From assembly GCA_900763965.1 (NCBI GenBank), contig CAAFMG010000142.1, positions 1 to 8,164 of the forward strand: DNA of 8,164 nucleotides, written 5' to 3'. Shown piece after piece: positions 5,509 through 8,164 of the stretch. This DNA comes from an uncultured Oscillospiraceae bacterium (GTDB taxonomy: Bacteria > Bacillota > Clostridia > Oscillospirales > Oscillospiraceae). Numbering within the stretch: position 1 is the stretch's first letter; each line of letters begins with the position of its first letter. Under the pieces are notes generated by a model. That model was given only the letters and a program-made list of their open reading frames with translations, had not been told where the DNA came from and made no database searches. The position numbers and the translations under genes were made by a program.

Positions 5509-7791
5509 ATGGAGCATACGGAATATAAAGTCGTGGGCAAATGCTTCCGCAAGAAGGATTCCATGCAGCTGCTGCTGGGCAAGCCGGTGTACACCGAGGA
5601 TATAACCCCCAAGGATGCCCTGGTGGTCAAGATCCTGCGCAGCCCCCACGCCAACGCCATGATCAAAACCATCGACACCCGGGCCGCCGGACTGGTTCCC
5701 GGTGTGGTCGCCATTTACACCTGGCAGGACGTTCCCAAAACCCGGTTTGCCATTGCCGGTCAGACCTACCCGGAACCCTCCCCCTATGACCGCCTGATCC
5801 TGGATCCCCATGTGCGGTTCGTGGGAGATGCGGTGGCCATCATTGCCGCTGAAACGGAAAAGGCAGCCTGCAAGGCCATGAAGCTCATTAAGGTCACCTA
5901 TGATGTGCTGGATGCGGTGCTGGATATCCACACCGCCATGGACAATCCCACCCTGGTACACCCGGAGGAGGACTGGTTTCCCCCTTGCCCGGTAGGCGGC
6001 GACAACCGCCGGAATCTGGTTGCCAGCGGTGAGGAATCCGACGGCAATGTGGAGGCTGTGCTGGCAGACTGCGACATCGTTCTGGATCGCACCTACCACA
6101 CCAAGGCTTTCCAGCAGGCCATGATGGAGCCCTTTACCACCTATGCCGAGATGGACCGCTACGGCCGCCTGCATATCATTTCCTCCACCCAGATTGTGTT
6201 CCACACCCGGCGGATCCTGTCCCGGGCACTGGGTATTCCCAAAAGCCGGATCCGGGTGGAAAAGCCCCGGATTGGCGGCGGCTTCGGTGCCAAGCAGACG
6301 GCGGTCTGCGAGGTCTACCCGGCCTTCGTCACCCTGAAAACCGGCCGCCCCTCCCGGATCGCCTACACCCGGGAGGAGACCCAGATTGCCGGTTCTCCCC
6401 GGCATGAGATGGAAATCCGGGTGCGCCTGGGGGCAGATAAAAATGGCAAGATCCGGGCATTGGATCTTTACACCCTGTCCAACTCCGGCGCTTACGGCGA
6501 ACACGGCCCCACCACCGTGGGTCTATCCGGTCACAAGTCCATTCCCCTGTATACCGCCTCGGTGGAAGCCTTCCGGTTCCGCTATGATGTGGTCTACACC
6601 AACCTGCAAGCCGCCGGTGCCTACCGTGGCTATGGTGCTACCCAGGGCATCTTCGCCGTGGAATCCCTGGTCAATGAGCTGGCACAGCAGCTGAATATGG
6701 ATCCCACCGTCCTGCGGGAGCAGAATATGGTACGCCAGGGTATGATCATGCCTGCCTATTACGGCGAGCCTGCCAACGCCTGCGCCCTGGATCGGTGTAT
6801 GGCTCACTGCAAGAAAATGTTCCACTGGGAGGAAAAATACCCCGTCCGGGACATGGGCAACGGCAAGGTTCGCAGTGCCGGTGTGGCCATGGCCATGCAA
6901 GGCAGCTGTATTTCCAACATTGACGTTGGCTCTGCCCGGGTGCGGCTGAACGATGACGGAAGCTTTACCCTGATGATCGGCGCCGCGGACATGGGAACCG
7001 GCTGTGATACCATTCTGGCTCAGATGGCAGCAGAAATTATGGACTGCCGTTTAGAGGATGTGGCCGTATTCGGTGCCGATACCGATGCCTCTCCCTATGA
7101 CTCCGGCTCCTACGCCTCCTCCACCACCTACCTCACCGGCAAGGCCGTGGAGCAGGCCTGCACAGAGCTGAAAAAGAATCTTTTTGCCCTCGCTGGGGAA
7201 ATGCTGGACTGCCCTGCCCAGGAGCTGACCCTGGAAAACGGCAGGATCCGGCGGCTGGATACCCAGCAGTCTGTATCCCTGGAGGATGTGGCCTACCGCT
7301 CCCAGTGCGGAAACAACATTCCCGTTGAGGCCAGCGCCACCCACAGCTCCCCCATTTCCCCGCCGCCCTTCATGGTGGGCATGGTGGAGATCGAGCTGGA
7401 TCGGCTCACCGGCCAAGTCACCGTACTGGACTACATGGCGGTGGTGGACTGCGGAATCCCCATCAACCCTGCCCTGGCCCGGATTCAGGCAGAGGGCGGC
7501 ATTGTTCAGGGTATCGGCCATACCCTCTTTGAGAATGTGACCTATGATGCCAAGGGCCGCCCCATGGAATCCAATTTCCTGCAATACAAGCTCCCCACCC
7601 GCCTGGACATGGGCAAACTGCGGGTGGAATTTGAGCACTCCTGGGAGCCCACCGGCCCCTTCGGTGCCAAGTCCATCGGCGAGATCGTCATCAACACCCC
7701 CGCCCCCGCCCTGGCCCACGCCATCGCCCGGGCCACCGGTGTCTGGCATCGGGAACTGCCCATCACCCCGGAACAAATCGCCCTGGGATAA
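5509..7791 (+). CDS. Molybdenum hydroxylase molybdopterin-binding catalytic subunit (xanthine dehydrogenase family)
   Basis: A 760-residue catalytic subunit that hydroxylates a carbon next to nitrogen in a heterocycle, or an aldehyde, with water as oxygen source. GGAGGGG directly after the previous stop supports the ATG. The a/b hammerhead domain spans about 18-130, and Mo-binding domains about 145-740. Visible motifs are QQAMMEP (202-208), RIGGGFGAKQ (254-263), AYRGYGATQG (371-380), GAADMGTGCDTILAQ (491-505), SYASSTTYLTG (534-544), and FGAKSIGE (718-725) with E725 as the expected catalytic base. R373 matches the substrate-positioning arginine of xanthine dehydrogenases. Q263 sits where mammalian xanthine oxidase has a substrate-binding Glu. 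The CO dehydrogenase loop (AYRCSFR) is absent. Purine hydroxylation is plausible but unproven. The MocA-like enzyme encoded nearby probably makes its cofactor. Confidence 0.93.
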   Translation: MEHTEYKVVGKCFRKKDSMQLLLGKPVYTEDITPKDALVVKILRSPHANAMIKTIDTRAAGLVPGVVAIYTWQDVPKTRFAIAGQTYPEPSPYDRLILDPHVRFVGDAVAIIAAETEKAACKAMKLIKVTYDVLDAVLDIHTAMDNPTLVHPEEDWFPPCPVGGDNRRNLVASGEESDGNVEAVLADCDIVLDRTYHTKAFQQAMMEPFTTYAEMDRYGRLHIISSTQIVFHTRRILSRALGIPKSRIRVEKPRIGGGFGAKQTAVCEVYPAFVTLKTGRPSRIAYTREETQIAGSPRHEMEIRVRLGADKNGKIRALDLYTLSNSGAYGEHGPTTVGLSGHKSIPLYTASVEAFRFRYDVVYTNLQAAGAYRGYGATQGIFAVESLVNELAQQLNMDPTVLREQNMVRQGMIMPAYYGEPANACALDRCMAHCKKMFHWEEKYPVRDMGNGKVRSAGVAMAMQGSCISNIDVGSARVRLNDDGSFTLMIGAADMGTGCDTILAQMAAEIMDCRLEDVAVFGADTDASPYDSGSYASSTTYLTGKAVEQACTELKKNLFALAGEMLDCPAQELTLENGRIRRLDTQQSVSLEDVAYRSQCGNNIPVEASATHSSPISPPPFMVGMVEIELDRLTGQVTVLDYMAVVDCGIPINPALARIQAEGGIVQGIGHTLFENVTYDAKGRPMESNFLQYKLPTRLDMGKLRVEFEHSWEPTGPFGAKSIGEIVINTPAPALAHAIARATGVWHRELPITPEQIALG

Positions 7792-7800
7792 CCCACCCCC

Positions 7801-7834
7801 AGCCGGAAGCCCCCGCTTCCGGCTGGCTTCTTTT
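7801..7834 (+). terminator. Terminator of the molybdenum hydroxylase operon
   Basis: A perfect 10-bp inverted repeat (AGCCGGAAGC, 7801-7810, with 7815-7824) has a CCCC loop and is followed by the T-rich tail GGCTTCTTTT. It begins 9 bases after the stop codon of the molybdopterin subunit gene. Confidence 0.87.
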
Positions 7835-7891
7835 GACTCCCCCATGCCCCGCAAAAAGAACAAACAATTTTTCATATTTTCCAAAAACCCC

Positions 7892-7920
7892 TTGACAAAT
7901 CCCCCTTCTGCGTGTATACT
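7892..7920 (+). promoter_or_regulatory. Strong promoter of tRNA-Val
   Basis: A perfect TTGACA (7892-7897) and TATACT (7915-7920) are separated by 17 bases. The 30 bases upstream (about 7861-7890) are rich in A and T runs and could act as an UP element, as is usual for stable-RNA promoters. Transcription would start near 7927, about 17 bases before the mature tRNA. Apart from the operon terminator, the rest of the gap from 7835 shows no gene. Confidence 0.85.
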
Positions 7921-7943
7921 AATCAAGCACTTGCGAAATACTT

Positions 7944-8020
7944 GGACGATTAGCTCAGCTGGCTAGAGCATCCGCTTGACGTGCGGAAGGTCATAGGTTC
8001 GAGTCCTATATCGTCCACCA
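7944..8020 (+). tRNA. tRNA-Val (anticodon GAC)
   Basis: A 77-base cloverleaf with encoded CCA. The acceptor stem pairs GGACGAT (7944-7950) with ATCGTCC (8010-8016), with A8017 as discriminator and CCA at 8018-8020. The anticodon stem TCCGC/GCGGA encloses the loop TTGACGT (7976-7982), so the anticodon is GAC (7978-7980), reading GUC and GUU valine codons. The T arm is ATAGG-TTCGAGT-CCTAT. No base pair is broken in the acceptor, anticodon or T stems. Confidence 0.96.
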
Positions 8021-8029
8021 AAAAAGAGA

Positions 8030-8053
8030 AATCACCACCATTTGGTGGTGATT
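8030..8053. repeat. Inverted repeat after the tRNA gene
   Basis: AATCACCACCA (8030-8040) and its exact complement (8043-8053) are separated by TT. In the plus direction no T-tract follows. In the minus direction the stem is followed by TCTCTTTTT, so it could stop antisense transcription entering the tRNA gene. It could also be a processing stem or a protein-binding site. Confidence 0.6.
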
Positions 8054-8062
8054 CAGACTGTC

Positions 8063-8092
8063 GAAAAAGTCCAGCCTGTGCTGGGCTTTTTC
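8063..8092. terminator. Terminator of the tRNA-Val transcript, symmetrical
   Basis: A GC-rich core CCAGC (8071-8075) with GCTGG (8080-8084) and loop CTGT is extended through a T-G pair by GAAAAAG (8063-8069) with CTTTTTC (8086-8092). The T-tract in the right arm makes it a terminator for the tRNA. The A-tract in the left arm makes it able to act in both directions. Confidence 0.78.
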
Positions 8093-8101
8093 CATAATCT
8101 A

Positions 8102-8110
8102 TGCTATAAT
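8102..8110 (+). promoter_or_regulatory. Possible extended -10 promoter for a gene beyond the right edge
   Basis: TGCTATAAT (8102-8110) is a consensus -10 with the TGn extension. No good -35 is present at 17-18 bases, and that position lies in the preceding terminator. The last 54 bases contain no gene that can be assigned. The AGGA near 8155-8158 would be well placed as an SD for a start codon just outside the window. Confidence 0.4.
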
Positions 8111-8164
8111 AATCCCGGGTGATGCAAAATGCTGGAACGTGGAAAAATGGAACGAGGAATATAC

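Noticed and set aside
4897..6504. Long open frame of 535 codons on the minus strand opposite the hydroxylase subunits
   Set aside because: It spans three well-supported plus-strand genes with complete motifs. Its own translation shows no domain, so it is a codon-bias shadow.
5509..7791. Aerobic CO dehydrogenase large subunit (CoxL)
   Set aside because: The diagnostic Cys-containing AYRCSFR loop is AYRGYGATQG here, so the copper-binding Cys is missing.
1..8164. CRISPR array, insertion sequence, phage or integration signs
   Set aside because: No regularly spaced repeats, transposase or integrase frames, or duplicated tRNA 3' end were found. The tRNA could serve as an attachment site but no second copy lies in the window.

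Overview
The window looks like a chromosomal piece of a fairly GC-rich anaerobic member of the Bacillota (Clostridia, Oscillospiraceae-like). This is inferred from strong purine-rich Shine-Dalgarno (SD) sites, a Clostridia-style lipoprotein signal peptide, TTGACA/TATAAT promoters, GC-hairpin plus T-tract terminators, and a clostridial-type molybdenum hydroxylase. No marker gene fixes the genus.

Layout. Positions 1-3118 (+) hold an ABC importer of the nitrate/sulfonate/taurine (NitT/TauT) class: an ATPase cut by the left edge, a lipoprotein, and a permease. The lipoprotein is unusual: a complete rhodanese (sulfurtransferase) domain with an intact active-site Cys lies between the signal peptide and an NMT1/THI5-like solute-binding domain. 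A strong hairpin terminator sits between lipoprotein and permease genes. A bidirectional terminator (about 3123-3176) separates this operon from two convergent minus-strand genes: a MocA-like molybdenum-cofactor nucleotidyltransferase and, upstream of it and overlapping by 8 bases, a short ModE-like DNA-binding protein without molybdate-binding domains. A compact divergent promoter region (4101-4253) separates these from a three-gene plus-strand operon (4254-7791) for a xanthine-dehydrogenase-family molybdenum hydroxylase: FAD subunit, 2x[2Fe-2S] subunit, molybdopterin subunit. Its leader holds a hairpin followed by five T. After a terminator come a tRNA-Val(GAC) with a consensus promoter, two further hairpins, and a possible promoter for a gene beyond the right edge.

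How the parts fit. The MocA-like enzyme would make the cytosine-dinucleotide form of the Mo cofactor used by bacterial enzymes of this family. The ModE-like protein is the natural candidate to control both divergent units. Electrons would pass from the Mo centre through two 2Fe-2S clusters to FAD. The substrate cannot be read from the sequence; a purine or other N-heterocycle is the family default. A functional link between the ABC importer and the hydroxylase is suggested only by adjacency. The least ordinary items are the rhodanese-binding-protein fusion and the interleaved divergent promoters with a possible attenuator.
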